Source of the DNA: Biscogniauxia marginata
Lineage: Eukaryota; Ascomycota; Sordariomycetes; Xylariales; Xylariaceae
Assembly: GCA_022695795.1 (NCBI GenBank)
Contig: MU404180.1
Coordinates: forward strand, 1-64,000
Length of the DNA: 64,000 bases
Direction of reading: 5' to 3'
In this document: positions 20,339 to 34,037 of the stretch, piece after piece
Position numbering within the stretch: the first letter of the stretch is position 1
Layout of the letters: each line of letters starts with the position of its first letter
Notes under the pieces: generated by a model
What the model saw: the letters and a program-made list of their open reading frames with translations, nothing else
The model's database searches: none
Told to the model about the DNA's origin: nothing
Translations under genes and position numbers: made by a program

Positions 20339-21800
20339 ATCCCCTTGAAAGAAGGGTGACAGGTATAACAGACGGTGAGACCAGAATTGCCTAGATAGAG
20401 CAATCTGGGAAACTTCTCACTATTGCTGGTGCCGTCGAGTATCTGGTCGGGGAATTGATTCTGGCTAACGCGCAGCACTTGCGACGATGCAGGCGTAGTG
20501 TGATGGAGGGGCGCAGCGAAACAAGACGCGTCAAGTGCTGGCTGTTATTGTTGACGGGAATGAAAAACCAGAGGTTCAGCGGCCTAAAGTCCAAAATCCT
20601 CCACGACGAATACCCGACGGTGATGGTAATGATACTCTCGCCAGCCTCCAGTGTATGTGGTTGACGACGACAAGGTTGACGATGTGGCCCGGAAAGAAGG
20701 GCGGAAGAAAACAATGGTGATGAGGGGAACGTGGTTTTGGGGTAAAGAATTGGGGATTGAATGGAGCTGGTGGACAAAAGTAGTTCGTGAGGCTCCCACT
20801 TCGGCAGTAGAGAGATGGGACTGATGGGGTCCAAAAGGTCAAGCAAGGTGTTTGTAAAGTGGAGAATTTGGGTCCCGTTGCTCGAGGGTGTGCGGTGTGA
20901 TGGACGGCTTCTTATTGCAATTGAATCAAGTCAATTTCAGGCTTGCCCTTGCTTAAAGAGACGGTGGTGGTGGGAGAAGGAAGAAATTTTTTTCTTTTTC
21001 TTTTTTTTTTCTTCTTCTCTGGTCGGTTGATTGTTCCTATGTCGGTTGGGCCCTTGTCAGAATTTGATCAAGTTCAGGTACAAATGCACATGCGCGCGTC
21101 AAAGGTGGAACGAGTGCCGAGAAGAACCGTTTAATCGGTGGTGGGTAGTGGATCTAGCGAAGCTGGCACTGGACAAGTGGATGCTATGATGATGATGGGG
21201 GGATGACGGTGAGTCGTCAAGATGTTGATGCAGGCGGATGCAAGTCAAGACTTGAGGTGGGTGGGTGTGTAGTGTCAAGGAAGTCCTTAGGAGGAAAAGG
21301 GAAAAATAGAAAAATACCTAAGAGGTAAAAGAGGTAAAAGGGAAAATGGGTGGGGCCGAGGGAAGTGGGAACCTTAGTGACTGATTGTACAAGTTACATG
21401 GGGAGCATTTCCGGTGGTACCTTTGCTGATACTGTACTTGTATGGGAATGAAATGTACAGTGCCAAATGGTCGTGCAGACTTTTGAGTGGTGCTAGTCAA
21501 TGGCGAGGTGGAGAAAGATGAGTTGAGTTTCTGGTAGGGGTACGCGCCAGAAGAAAAATAGAAGGAAAACAAAAATAGGGATGGTCAAAACGAGTAAGGT
21601 CGTGGGCGAAGGGAAAGTGGGAATAAAAAAAAAAGAAAAGAAAAGGTTAAGAGACTCACCACACAAATCTGGAAATCCACCAAACCGTGCCGTGCCACAA
21701 AAAAGATCCGCCCCTCTTAGAAAAAAAGGCGGCTGCACGTGGGTACAAGATTATATGTTATGTAGGTAGTCGCGATATTTATTCCCGACAACAGTCAAAC
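20339..21800 (-). promoter_or_regulatory. Leader and proximal promoter of the C2H2 factor gene
   Basis: Read on the minus strand, this 1.4 kb is rich in CT, TTC and CCTT tracts, as in long 5' leaders of fungal regulator genes. Several frames of 60-150 codons are open on both strands, none starting with ATG and looking protein-like at the same time. The extent of transcription is inferred, not visible. Confidence 0.4.
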
Positions 21801-24800
21801 TCGGCGGCGACTCGAGAGCTTCTTCTCTGTAGGGAAACCGGTGGGCGATTACCTCTCAGCTAGTAGAGAGAACGAGGTGAAGATGTCTTGAGGCGAGCGG
21901 GAAGTGGGAAGAGAAAGATGAAAGAGAGAGGGATGGAAAGGTGGAAAGACGCGGGAAGGAAGGAAATAATGAGGGAGCGGAAGCAAAGAAATCCACGATC
22001 ATCCAAATTCATTAATTCTCGCGACTCGGGGTCCAATGAGCAAGAGTCAGGGTAGCAAGGAGACAATGTACAGTACAAGTATAGCCACGTTTTGCGAGAC
22101 AGTTTCAATGTTCCAGTTCCATTCACCGTATTATTATTAATATGTCGAAACCGATAATAGGTGTATTCTTACATGAATTACGTATGAGTCTAAAGCACGT
22201 AGGCTAGCTAATTGGCTAGCCCCATTAGGTACCTACATGCAGGAAGGTACTGTACATATCGGGAGGTATCTGCACCAGACGCACACGGGTACGTATGTAG
22301 CTACGTACCTAGGTACAAGTTACCTATGTACCTGCACCTCCATACTACATTCAGATGGCGCGAGGCGCGCACACACACACACACGCAGCCTTGCTAAATT
22401 TAATACCCAGGTACCCTAGCACTAGCTTATGCGATCGAGTGGCTGGGCATATCTCAGAGAGGGGGAATACCCATCACGAAGTCTGCCAGCCTCAACTGTC
22501 TCTATTCTGAGCTCGTTCGAGCTCTTATGTATTTTACAATAGCTGGCGGCGCCATCAGGATAATAAATAATAAATCGACGGCATGCTCTCGCTACTCGAA
22601 CTTGGAAATCCAATTGCCGGTCGATCAATCTCTCCAACTCTTTTAATCGTTAGACTAATAATATTATCTTTATACCGCGTACACAGTAGTAGTACTGATG
22701 AATTTCGTTGCCGCCCTAACAACATGCAGTTGCTGTCAGTCAATAAGTTTATTATTATGTATTCTACTTATTCCAACTTAATCAAATGGGATGACACTCT
22801 CGGCGAGATTGTGAACTGATTGGGGTTCTCGCAAGTGAATTAGCTTTGATTTTATTTTATTTTCTTATGATTTAATTTTTTTTAACCTTCCCCCCCTTCT
22901 AGAATGCATACTTTGTCAACCCCCTCAGTTTTTATGCTTCGCGACTTGGAAGCTCTGCCGCCATCAATAGCCGTTGAAACTTGGAATTTGACCTGGCCAC
23001 ATCATCCGTGAACGATGATCCATGAACCATGGAGTGAACCACGAACCCATCATCCCACGCCAACCATCCCATGCTTCCATTCTACCAGGGATAGTCGATG
23101 GTCGAATGCGACCGTTGTGCTAGTACTTACAATCATGTGATGGAATATCGTAATAATTCCCTACAACAAAATACTGACTGCCCAATTAGACAAATCCTCG
23201 GCGCAGATATCCCGAATGCGCTGCTTTGTCCTTACACCGTATGTCTGTGTATCACCCTCAGGCAAAGGTAGATAGATACACACATACATATAATACACAC
23301 GTATGTCCTGTTCGCGCTCTACGATTGGACAGAGGCCGCAGCAAGAAAGCAAGGTTGGGATGTAGCTTTTAGGAGTAGATTGGTGCCTTTTCCGATCGGG
23401 ATGCTTTCAGTTATCCGATCCAGGGATACCTGCCAAACATATTTTCCTCGAGTGCGACACAACCTACCTATATGAACCGGCTCGGCGAAAAAGAAAATTT
23501 GTTTAGGGCTTATAATACTCGTGGCAATCAGATTATCAACCCGACTTGGACAATTCTCTTGGTTGTCGAGACAGTGACTATGTATAGTTTGCTCTCTGGG
23601 TGTCTTTATAGGGGTTTGCCCGCGGAGTTATAACCGCGGTGCGCGACTCGGGTGGGCTGTGTTCTCCAAGGAGTCAAAGCGAGAGCTGGACTACCACGGG
23701 CACGAAAAAACGAGTCCTCGACGTCAGGTTGCCATGCATGATCGTCTAGTGCGATCTCGCAGTCACCATGTTTCTATTGTCCAATGCTGACCTGCCAAAT
23801 CGTGGCGTTTCATGTAAGGCCTTCAAAAGCCCTTACAAGCAGAACCTGCTGACCCCATGAACAAACAGACCATGTACGTTAACAGGAGGCAGTTCCTATG
23901 CATTGGAGCCAATCTTGCGTAATCCTTGGTATCTGTAAACCCTGACCGACCACTCCCGTGATCGTTACTAATCTAGGTCACTAAGATTCGATTCATGTTA
24001 CTCTGGTATCAGTCAAGTTTTGTCCTGTGGCTGAACTTCCAGTTTGCTAGGCTACAGAACATTATTCAGCTTCCAGAGGGGTGGGGGTTTGGGAAAGTCA
24101 GAGAGTAAATCTGCAGTAATGAGAAAATTAACGTGAAAAGAAAGAGAAGGGGAGGGGGGAGAAAAAAAGGGAAAAAGGAAAAGGGACAAAATAGATACCT
24201 AGATAATCGATGCTTCAGAAGAAACGCAGGCAGCGCCCTAGCCGAACATGAAATGAGGAGGTATGTACTGGAATTTCCTCGGGCAGGTTTATCGGCAACT
24301 AGGATCTACAACTTAAGGGTATGCGTGTTAAGGGTTCACCGTAACAAGCCTTTCGTCAATAACTTGTTCTGTCCAATAGCTTGTTCCGCGGTCAACTAGG
24401 ATGATGTCTTCACGGACCGCAAAACGTCAAACCGATAGGCTCATAGTATGAGGACCCTGTGAGGAGTGGACACGCCTCAAGACGGCCGCCCAAAGGCAAT
24501 GTCCATTAATGAATTCGACGAAGAAGCTTGGATCCACGAGTCAAGCGAAACAACCCCAAAACAGTCCAGACGCACCCTAGCTTGGCCTGGAAATAGTGAC
24601 TAAACCCCCTTAGTATGCGCCAAGATAGTCGCTCATCTTTGCTCGACTGGAATGAAAAGCAAGATACCTAGATAGGCATATGCCAGGATCTCCCAAAAAC
24701 TTCGCTTGTTTACCCTCAGGCAGGATGAAAGTATTCCTCCTATTTTCCTGCTTCTCAGCGTGAAGTTTCCGCGTCCAGTTTGGCCGCGGATCCTACTAAC

Positions 24801-27800
24801 AGCTATCCCAGCGCGGGAATAAAGGGCGGTGGTTGTTCAGGAACACATGCTAGCATTGCTACAGCGAAGGATTAGGCATTCGGTCTACCGGCTGAGAGTC
24901 TAGCTCAAGACGTCAATCCTTCTCTGCCGCCGTGCGGCACGCATCCCGTCGATGTCCACCCGACGAGCATGCTGTGCGTAAAACGTGTAAGCCCTCAGGT
25001 GTCGAGGCGAGGGGAGAGCAGCTTAGGTACGTACAAGCAAGCGACCGGCTCACACTGGCGATGGGTGGGCCCACGCCTGAATAACCAGACCAAACGGTCT
25101 AAACCTGACCTGACCTAGAGTGGTGGAGACGCTTTCGTCTCGTTGCAGGAGGGACCTTGAAGTCGATCGACTCCACGACCATTGCCATGGGTTTCTTTGT
25201 ACGACATTGGGTGGACACTTCGCTTCAGCCTCCAAAAGGTGGATAGATCTGAACCTGGGCCGAATCTCTGCAAGAATTGCTCGAGAGAGCTTGCGTGCAG
25301 CCTCAGGGACCCATCCTGTGTAACAGTAGACGACTCCATTTCTAACCGCCATCAACCTTCTCCAGTCCTTCTACGAAGCTTCTACAATGGGGCCCTCCGA
25401 CAACACCGGCTTTTGTTTCAGAACACGGCACGGGAAACTCCCCCTCTCTTTCAACGGCACATCTCCACATTACCAACGGCCTCCGGAGAAAGCTATCTAT
25501 CTAAATTGACTGTCGATTGAGAAAGAGGAAAAGGCAAAGGGAAAAGGGACAAGGGAGAAGAATCCCCTTTGACCCGGCAAATGAAGAAGGCCTTTTTTAT
25601 TTTATTTTACGTCATGCATTCATTATCTTGGTCAGATCTGGAAATTTGTACTTATGGACAGGATCCAAGGGGGCTTCAGATTAACATTGACAATGATAAT
25701 TCAACGATCGAAACGGAACGGAGATGAGCACGTACTAGTCATGATTCTAATCCCAGTCCGAGATGGAATACGCAGAATTGCATACTATGTATGACCTAAA
25801 TTTTTGTTATACCTGCTACATGTCTCTATTCAGTCTCTACGACGAGTGACAAGTCGTTCGGTTCCTGAGATCCTATCTCGCTCGTAGGATCAAGTTGTTC
25901 GGGCTGATAAAAGCTTCCTCTCTAAAAAGGAACATAAATGATAGTACCCTGAACCTTTCCAGATTTAGTGTATCTTGCAGCGGGGAAGGCTATACTCATT
26001 ATCACAGAATGGCGTATGTCACCTAAGCTACAGGGTTGTTTCAATATCTCTGACACATGCTAGGTATATCCATATTGTAGTTTACACACAAATACCGAAT
26101 ACACACATAATCAATTATGCCTGAATTAAAATGCGTGGTGCACATACTGCTAGGTATTCATGTGTATGTATTCGGTGAAACGGGGGTATACCTCCGCAGG
26201 GGTTTTACTACATATCTCTATACACAGGCAAGACATTCCAGTCGGTTGTGGGTCAGTGGCGTTTTTCCAACGAGGATCCCTGCATCTGCAGAGTATCCAC
26301 CTCCCTAAGGTAGGTAGTCCAGGGTGGTAGGTAGATACGTACATAGAGTCCCCACAGGGTACATGCATGTGTAGGAGAGCTTTGAAAACGGCTTCTTCTA
26401 GTCCAACAACTCCTCGTAACCCGTAGGTAGGAAACAGTAAACAGATCAAGAAAAATTTTCTCTCTCAGGTGAGCTTGCGCGTTTTACCGAAGGCGGTGAG
26501 GTGCTGACACTTATAACTATCCGAGTTACACATCCGTGTTGCTAGTCAACACTCTTCCAACATCAACCACTGTAAATATAGGTAGTTAGTTCCCTATGTT
26601 ATTCGCACTCTCTCTATCTCGTCTGGTCTCTTCCAAGAGGTCCCTGGTTTTGAAGGTAGGGTAGGTCGTATGCAACCGAGAAGAAGCTCGACGTCATCCT
26701 GTGTGAGCTCCATCATAAAGCATAGACGTACATTAGCTCAGCCAAAAAGTGGATGTGTTCGTTCCTTATCTTAGCGCAGAATATTGCTACCTCGTTAGGC
26801 TTAGCGCGCAGGCTCGCATGCTCGGCATCAACGACCCCTTCTAGCGGTCAATGGGCGTTGGGATTTTAGCATGATTCTTGCATCATTACGGACAGCCGTG
26901 GCCGAACTTGCACCGAAATCATATCCTGGCTATCCTATCAAGACAATCCGTCGTGTCTTTGCGGCCATCAGTGTGTTACGGTAGCATACGCATTTCTCAA
27001 CAAACAGGTACCACCCCCGTTTACTACTACGACCATTACTGCTGCTTCTCCGTCCTCGCAGTTGTACAAAGGCCCGTAGCGTCGAATCTTTTCGTCGAAA
27101 GCCACGTGTTGCTAGCTCATCCTACTTCCATTTCCGGGTACTCCTCCAGCACGTCGATCAGTTAGTGGTCGACCCTGACGACGTTGCCAGAGGACCCAAT
27201 ACTACCCGCGAACTTCTTAGCGTGACGCGGTTACGGAACCGATCCTGGCAGACACTCGACCATCACCGGATCCGCATTGCCGCCGGCAGTGCGTGTGTCC
27301 TTTACCGCTATCAGGGCCGACAGGGACGCGCTTGACGAGGAGGATTCAAATGCCAGTCTAGACTTTAGAGCTGCGGCAGCTGTGGCACATCACTGAAAGA
27401 AACCCTCCATCCAAAGTTACCTCTTACACATCTTCAAGACTTTGCTTTCATCACTCACCACCGGCCGTATCTCATCCCAATTTCTCAGCAGTCCGACCTC
27501 ATGACAATCATCAGCTGATTCCGAAGAACACCTGGGGATTACCCTGGCCGGCTCCCGAGGGACACGACCGGGCTGCCGGTTGTGGCAACCCGCAGAAGTA
27601 ACCATGGTAGTGTAGAAACATGCTACCTCGTTCGCTATGCATTGCGATTCGATACGCCTGTTTCTATTTTCTCTCTACATAATAGGCCGGAGAAAGCACG
27701 GATAAACCGTTATGCATATCCCTGCTACGTACCAGCTACCTCCTCCGCAAGTGCGATAGGTACTATCATCCTCAAGCACGTATATAGTACATATCTACCT

Positions 27801-30800
27801 AGGTAGAACCTTGACAGCAAGGTATGTATGTATATGACTACGTCAGTCTATTTTCCTCCTGAAACGGTTGGACTCGAGTTATGTTTATTCCCGGCGTTTA
27901 GTCTAATTGCTTCCATGAATAAATATACGCTTGACGATCCTATACTGCCACTATCTTCTCAGCCCGTTCCCACGGGGGCCTTCCATTTGCTTCAAAATCC
28001 TTTAGGCCCTGCATTTTAGTTGAGAGTTGGCCTTCAACCACAACTTCTTGAAGACCGTGCGAAGTTCGTAACTCGCCTACGTCAGGAAGAGCCCGCCAAA
28101 CGTGAGGCAAACACCGAAACCCGATACGGATGACGAAGAAAAAAAAACCAAAATAGGAAAAAGAAAAGGAATAGTTTCAAGCGGTTTAGTGCTGTTTCCT
28201 AGACTGTTCAGCTTTTACTCGAGTCAGGTCAGGTCGTTAACCGCTAGTTGATGCTAATAATCCAGATGGCGCGGATGTTTCCCGCGCTGAAGACTCCACG
28301 ACTCGTTCGTCCAGCCATGTTCTTTTTCATCTTTCCATTTTCTGTTTGACAACGCAGAGTACATGCAGTCCACGATGCCTGGGATCAACCCGAAAGTGTG
28401 TTGGCGTTGGGCATCTATCCCAAGCTGCTGTCGACTCTCTAAAGACGCGATAGCTTGGGTGAATGGCTAGATCGTCGCCCCGTAACAGGACTATGCCTAC
28501 ATACAAGTCTTGGTTACATTCACAGATTGGCAGTATTCTAGCCGTTCTCATTAGTGGCACCAGACAGGACGCATTGCAGAAACGTCGGAAGTCTTTCCGA
28601 CAAGACTCGATTAGGTAGGCAATTGACTTGGCGCGAGGTGATCCGTCCATCTACAAGACATGATTAAGCTTAGATGAATTCACTATCGAGTAGTAATATT
28701 TTACTGCACTATTTTCCTATTCATGACGAAACGCCGTGGTAGGAGTTGATACCAGCGATGTATCGAGTTTTTTTTTTTTTTTTTCAGGTTAATATTCAGT
28801 GCTGTCGCTTCAATTGAAACCGTGGTCGAGATGGTCATCCAGAAGGCCGCAGCCAGAAGTCAGAATCTCTGCATCACAAGAAACCAGATATGTATTAGAT
28901 ATAGGTATATTATTAATCATATCAACGAATAATAACAGTAAGATCGCCATACACAAGTCTCTCCCTACATCTAATAATCAGCTGTACTATTAAACAGGCG
29001 AGTCATTAAACGACGAGACGTAGTTCGTATCGGGTAATTACGGGCATCTTGCCAACCATTATCACAGGCTAGAAAAAGAATTCTTCAGGAAGCATGAGGG
29101 GAAAGTCCTGGGTTTGAAGCGGCATTTCCCGTCTAGCAGGTAGGTTGGCAAGTCTGCATGAAGCACTTATATCACGGAATATCTCTCGGAAAGTGGGACT
29201 ATGTCCCGGGGACTACGCCGACGAGGATCTACAGAATCATTCGCCAGACACAGAAAGCGACACCTGTCTATACCCCTGTATGGAGGCCATCTCTCGCTGT
29301 CCGATACTACTGTCGAAGTGCCGGCCTAGGCGGGCAGCCTGCAAGATGCAATCACAACCAAGGCGCACTACCACGACAACCCATCGATTGTCCGGTGAAA
29401 GCGTGGTGAACCAACTGACCGAGGCATCGTCGAACAGCTTGGGCCGGCTGACCGGACTAATACAGGACTTTTTACCTAATCAGTCATAGGCTCCCGCCTA
29501 CGCTGGACTGGCTGCTACCAATTACGTTGGCTACGACGCAGACGGCTCGCTATTATTGTTATATTGAGACGTCGTGGTTTGTTAGTCCTACGTAATAGCC
29601 CAGCCGAAGGGCGGTCTGCAGGGCCTGTCAAGGCAGCGCCCCCATACCCAAATTAGAACTCTGGAAACTGGCTAACGACCTTGGGCTCGGCGTTACTCGC
29701 GGAGGGGGCTCAAGCAACACATCAAAGGCACCTACCACAGTACGTAAAACCGCACGAAGTTCTGCTCATTTAAAAACGGACCCTCACCGTTCGACATCAA
29801 AAGGGCTGTCCCTGTTTGGCTGCTACTGCCAGCCGCCCGTTTTCTTCAATTTTGGTTTGGAATCTTTCGATATTAGATGTAGAGATACTTGTGGCGAAAA
29901 GATCGTGCGACACGGGGTTCGTTGTCCAACAATGTAGCTGCGTGGCCAAGGAGGCCTTCCTCACGATCCTACACAGTACTCAGACCGAACGTGGGAAAAA
30001 GTTATGTAAGAACTGAATAAGTAATCGGCACGACCAGCGACGTTTCTTGCTCAAGGGGGAAACGCGTCTTTCCCCCCCTACAGAAACATGCCACTGCAAT
30101 AAATCGAAAGCATTCGGGGTTTCGCACTTGCAAAAATCCAAAAAAAGACTCACGTAATGGTAATGACAATACGAGAGGGAGAGAGATAAGTCTGATCTGA
30201 AATGATAATGCCAATGACAAATGAAACCAAGAATGGCGCGAGGACGTCAAGCCTTCCCGAATCTTGCTGCCGTTGATGCCATCGTCGTCGCTTTCTTTCG
30301 TTTGAACCCCCCTATTATCCATCCTTTTTAGTTAACTTTTTCAGCCGCATCTGCTAGACAGATCGAATCTCTCCGCAAGCCCACATGGGAAGACGGGTGA
30401 ATATGGAGTCGTTTTCTGAGCCTCCGGGAACTTGGTGAAGATGGCCTGGGTCCGTAGTGCTTGATCGCTTATCTAGGGGACCCCCCTCCCCCCCTTCCCC
30501 CCAAGAAGGGGCGCCGGCGAGCTCTTCCCACAAGCCTGATGTCTGTGCAAAGCGGGCTCTTCTCCCCTTTCCCGTTTCTTAACCAAGGAGGGTGACTTCG
30601 TTCGTCGTGCTAGGTCCCTCTTCCGGTATCCGCTAGCGAGGGCAAGAATCTATCTAACTAGGCTAGGGATTACTAGGAAATGAAGACCGGCCTTGTTCAG
30701 TTCGGCCCCAGTAAAAGTTTTCAGTTTTGGTTGGGTTTTTTTTCGCCTGGAGGTTTTCTCAATGATATCTGCGTGCTCGCCACTAAATTCCCCTGTCACG

Positions 30801-32323
30801 ACGACGATGTTGCGTGACGTGGGAATTCGGTAGTATTTCGTGATTTTGTTCTGTATAGCTTGCATTACTCGTCCGCCCCCCTGAATCTCGCCTTCTTTCG
30901 AGCCGATCTCGCCCTTGATAACCGTGCTAAGCCGGACGACGCCCTCGACACGCGTCGCTTGGGTGACGCGCGGAATCGACGCTATAATGCTCTGTGATCA
31001 CCGATGTCGACATTGTAGAGATCATGTTCTTTTATTTCCGAATATCTCCTATTGAAACGCTGGAAACTCTGCCTACAATAGTCCCATACACTACCTACCG
31101 TACGAGCTACTATACCATGACTAATAAGAACGAGATTTTACCCATATCTTATAAAGATGGTTACATACCAAATGAATAGCAGAAATAGCGAAAGCGATTA
31201 GGAATGCCGAATAATACGCCGTCACAACAAAGAAAATGGAACCGAGGATGCCCCCCAGTTTGCAACGAATCCCTACATCCTACATACCAGCCCAACGATA
31301 TAGAGCTATACAACAGGACCGTACAAAGATATTCAGATGGAGAGGAGACCGTCCAATATGTCACCGTTGACACACAATTTGCGTCCCCAAGTCTGCTTCC
31401 GTAGAGACAGAATGACATAGAAAGGATGGAGGGGAATGCGGTTACGCGTTTAGCCGGACCTCAAATGCCATCCGCAACGAACTGTACAGTATATTCAATG
31501 GTATATTCAATGTATGTAGTATAGAGTCCACTCAAGGCGTATCTTTTAGTACAGTAGATATACTTGCTTTGTGACTATGAGCTTCAAACAATCAGCACTT
31601 CAAGTCCCGTACAGCTTGATATCACCAGCAGGTGATTTACTTTGAGTACTTACTGCGTTTGTATTGCTCTCGTCATGAACAGCAGTGCCAAGTCCTCAGT
31701 AAATTTTTGTTGGGCAGCATGTCGAATTCCTGTGCTGTGTTTGCTTTAGGAAAACTTGGAGACATCAAACATAAGGTAGGTTGTGAGATACATACAATCA
31801 TACCCTGCGCAGCTTCTGTCATCATCATTATGGTCATTGCAGAAGAGGCCATTATAGGTAGGTATCTGGTATCCATTCAGACACTCGGCAATTCTAGGGC
31901 AGCATCATCAACGTCTGCGTAACATTAGTTTTTATTCAGGTTCCCAAACATAAGTCGGATTGCCAATTCGGGTACTCCAACAATCTACCTTCCCGTATCT
32001 TGTCTCTACCAGATATTTGGGATGTTTGTTACCTTGAAGCTAACTTCCCAGTACATGCAATACGCGTATAGTCTCTTTCAACCTTAGTGTAACCTGCATT
32101 ATGGAATAATCGGGATTCCTCGAAGCCACACATTAGGTAATAGGCAGTAGTCCGTGCGTGTGGCTGGGGGCTGGCACATGGCGGAATTTCTTTTCTCGGA
32201 TTAACTAAAAATTCATTCTCGCTGGAGCTCGGCGATGGACCATCTACTGAGGAATATCTTGGGTGCTATATTCGACACCAAGTTCGAGGTTCTGCGGAGG
32301 AAACCAGGTGTATCGTACCATTG
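21801..32323. other. Gene desert upstream of C2H2 factor and MRPL4
   Basis: About 10.5 kb with no frame above 115 codons and no recognisable protein fragment. The DNA has ordinary intergenic composition with TACCTA/TAGGTA words, the palindrome TACCTAGGTA at 22306-22315 and 27796-27805, a poly-T run at 28768-28784, and short CA and CT arrays. No intact transposon, terminal repeats, rRNA or tRNA were recognised. Possible contents are distal regulatory DNA, non-coding transcripts or old transposon remnants too decayed to read by eye. Confidence 0.5.
28768..28784 (+). repeat. Poly-T run of 17
   Basis: Seventeen T residues followed by CAGG. On the minus strand this is a poly-A run, but no retroposed gene body or target-site duplication was recognised beside it. 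Confidence 0.9.
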
Positions 32324-33310
32324 ATGGCGGCACCAATCGCAATACGGCCTGCGATAGGCCGCCTACTCAATACTGCGAGGAATACATCTGTTCCGGGCCC
32401 TCACTTCCTCCCCGTCGTCCAGACCAGCTGCTCCCAAAGCCGCCCCTTCTCTTCCACCCCCGAACGAAGCATGCGTCGACCTCGCCGGGACAACAATCGC
32501 CTGCGCGGACTGAGCAGTATATACCGTTCTGGACCCCGATTTCGTATGAATATCGACAAGTCGGAGTTGCCCATCCCAGCACATTTCAAACCCGAGATCA
32601 AGGTCGACCCGGACCACGGCCTATGGCAATTCTTCTACGCCAAGGATAAGCTGGTCCTGACGCCCGACGAGGTGGTAGAGCACGGGCGCGCATGGAGCGT
32701 CGAGGAGCTGCGGCATAAGAGCTGGGACGACCTGCACAAGCTGTGGTGGGTGTGCGTGAAGGAGCAGAACCGCATTGCGACGGCGCGGAAAGAGGCGACG
32801 CGAATGAGGCTAAATGACGGGCAGGAAGAGATAGCCTATAGGCTCGGCGAGGTGAGAGCCCGAACGGAATCCCGGCTGCCGTGACGGTCTTGTGTGTGCG
32901 TGTATGCGACTGAAGCTAATGTTCGCGCGCGTGCTCCCGGACAGGTCCGTAAGACTATGCAGGCGATAAAGCACGCCCTCACCGAACGATTCTATCTATG
33001 GGAGGATGCGAGGAAGTTGGCCGAGACGGACGACGAGATCGACCTCGCAAACACTAAACAGCCGTACACGCCCCGTACCTACATAGAGGAAGATGCAGCA
33101 TTGGAAGCGGAGGCGGAAGCGGAAGCTACAGAAACTACCCCGGCGGAGGGTGAAGTAGTAGCACCGGAGAAGGGCGATGCAGTAGCATCGGAAAAGGGTG
33201 AAGCAGAGAAGTTAGAAGAAGCACCCAGCACATTGCATCCCGAGAGTGTCGGTCCGTCTACGCTGCCGTCGAAAGCTACAGAAGCCAAGCAACCGTCGAC
33301 AAGACCGTGA
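32324..33310 (+). CDS. MRPL4: Mitochondrial large-subunit ribosomal protein uL29m (297 aa, 2 exons)
   Basis: Component of the mitochondrial 54S subunit near the polypeptide exit tunnel; MRP-L47/uL29m family. Exons are 32324-32851 and 32945-33310, with a 93-nt intron (GTGAGA...ACAG). The first 45 residues are Arg/Ser-rich without acidic residues and end SQSRPFSSTPERSMRR, a convincing mitochondrial presequence with a likely cleavage site. The family core is GRAWSVEELRHKSWDDLHKL followed by WWVCVKEQNRIATARKEA (about 120-160), and continues across the intron as VRKTMQAIKHALTERFYLWE. The C-terminal 70 residues are an acidic, Ala/Glu/Pro-rich tail with EAEAEA runs and a repeated APEKGDAV/ASEKGEAE unit, longer than in yeast and probably disordered. 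The true start is the ATG at 32324; the TTG just before it is not needed. Confidence 0.94.
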
Positions 33311-34037
33311 AGCTAAGCTGATACCTACCTGCCTGCCTACCTGCCTGCCTACCTGCCTACCTACCTACGCATGGATGGCACTACGTGTCGTCGTCTTCTA
33401 GGGGGGGAGGGGGGGATGGAGGGGGGGTGTAACAAATAAAAAAGAGAAGATGTTGATATGCGACGACCATGGTGGCTTGTCTGTAGAAATAGATGGTCAA
33501 ATTTGGCATGAGATACGGTAGATGAAGCATGACGCTCTTGGAAATGAGAGCTATGTAAATACACGTGTATAATATGAAGCTCGGGGCGGCTAATAACGGC
33601 ACGGCCATGATATTGGCGCTTCATCCAAGGCTCATGTCCTTTTTGTATGGTTCAATATCGCGAAGTATTATTGCGACGCGCAGAGAGGGAAAAGGGGCGT
33701 CGAAGCCCCTTTTATCTCTGTAGCTGTCTGTAGCGGGGGGCCTCAGGTGCTCGGGAGCTCTGTGACGATCACTGACATGAGTGGCCAAGCACTGCGGGGT
33801 CCTCGCCGCTCATTGGCTGCAGCTTTTGGGGTCAATACATTTCGAGCTTCTCAACCAGAGACCAGCAACTCGCAATATCCACTACAACAATCTCTCCCTC
33901 ACCGATACTTTTTTTGTTCCCTTCTTCTAACTCCTGCTTGACCTGGAGTCAACTTCCCTCCAGATTGCTTCGATAACCTCTTGTCTTGCCTCTTTTTTTC
34001 GCTCTTGAGAATACCATCGACGAACCATTCACCCACC
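33311..34037. other. Intergenic between MRPL4 and GDI1
   Basis: Holds the MRPL4 3' flank with a CCTA/CCTG array (33323-33369) and a pair of G-rich runs near 33401-33428, then a pyrimidine-rich GDI1 leader (33890-34037, TTTTTTTGTTCCC, CTTCTTCT) ending in the good start context CCACCATGG. Confidence 0.6.
33323..33369 (+). repeat. CCTA/CCTG tetranucleotide array
   Basis: About eleven tetranucleotide units alternating TACC, TGCC in a roughly ordered higher pattern, just after the MRPL4 stop codon. Confidence 0.85.

Noticed and set aside
20391..20846. 151-codon minus-strand frame in the leader of the C2H2 factor
   Set aside because: It starts at TTG, is pyrimidine-tract translation (Leu/Pro/Ser-rich), and sits in the expected 5' leader.
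33323..33369. CRISPR-like regular array after MRPL4
   Set aside because: It is a plain tetranucleotide microsatellite without spacers, and the genome is eukaryotic.
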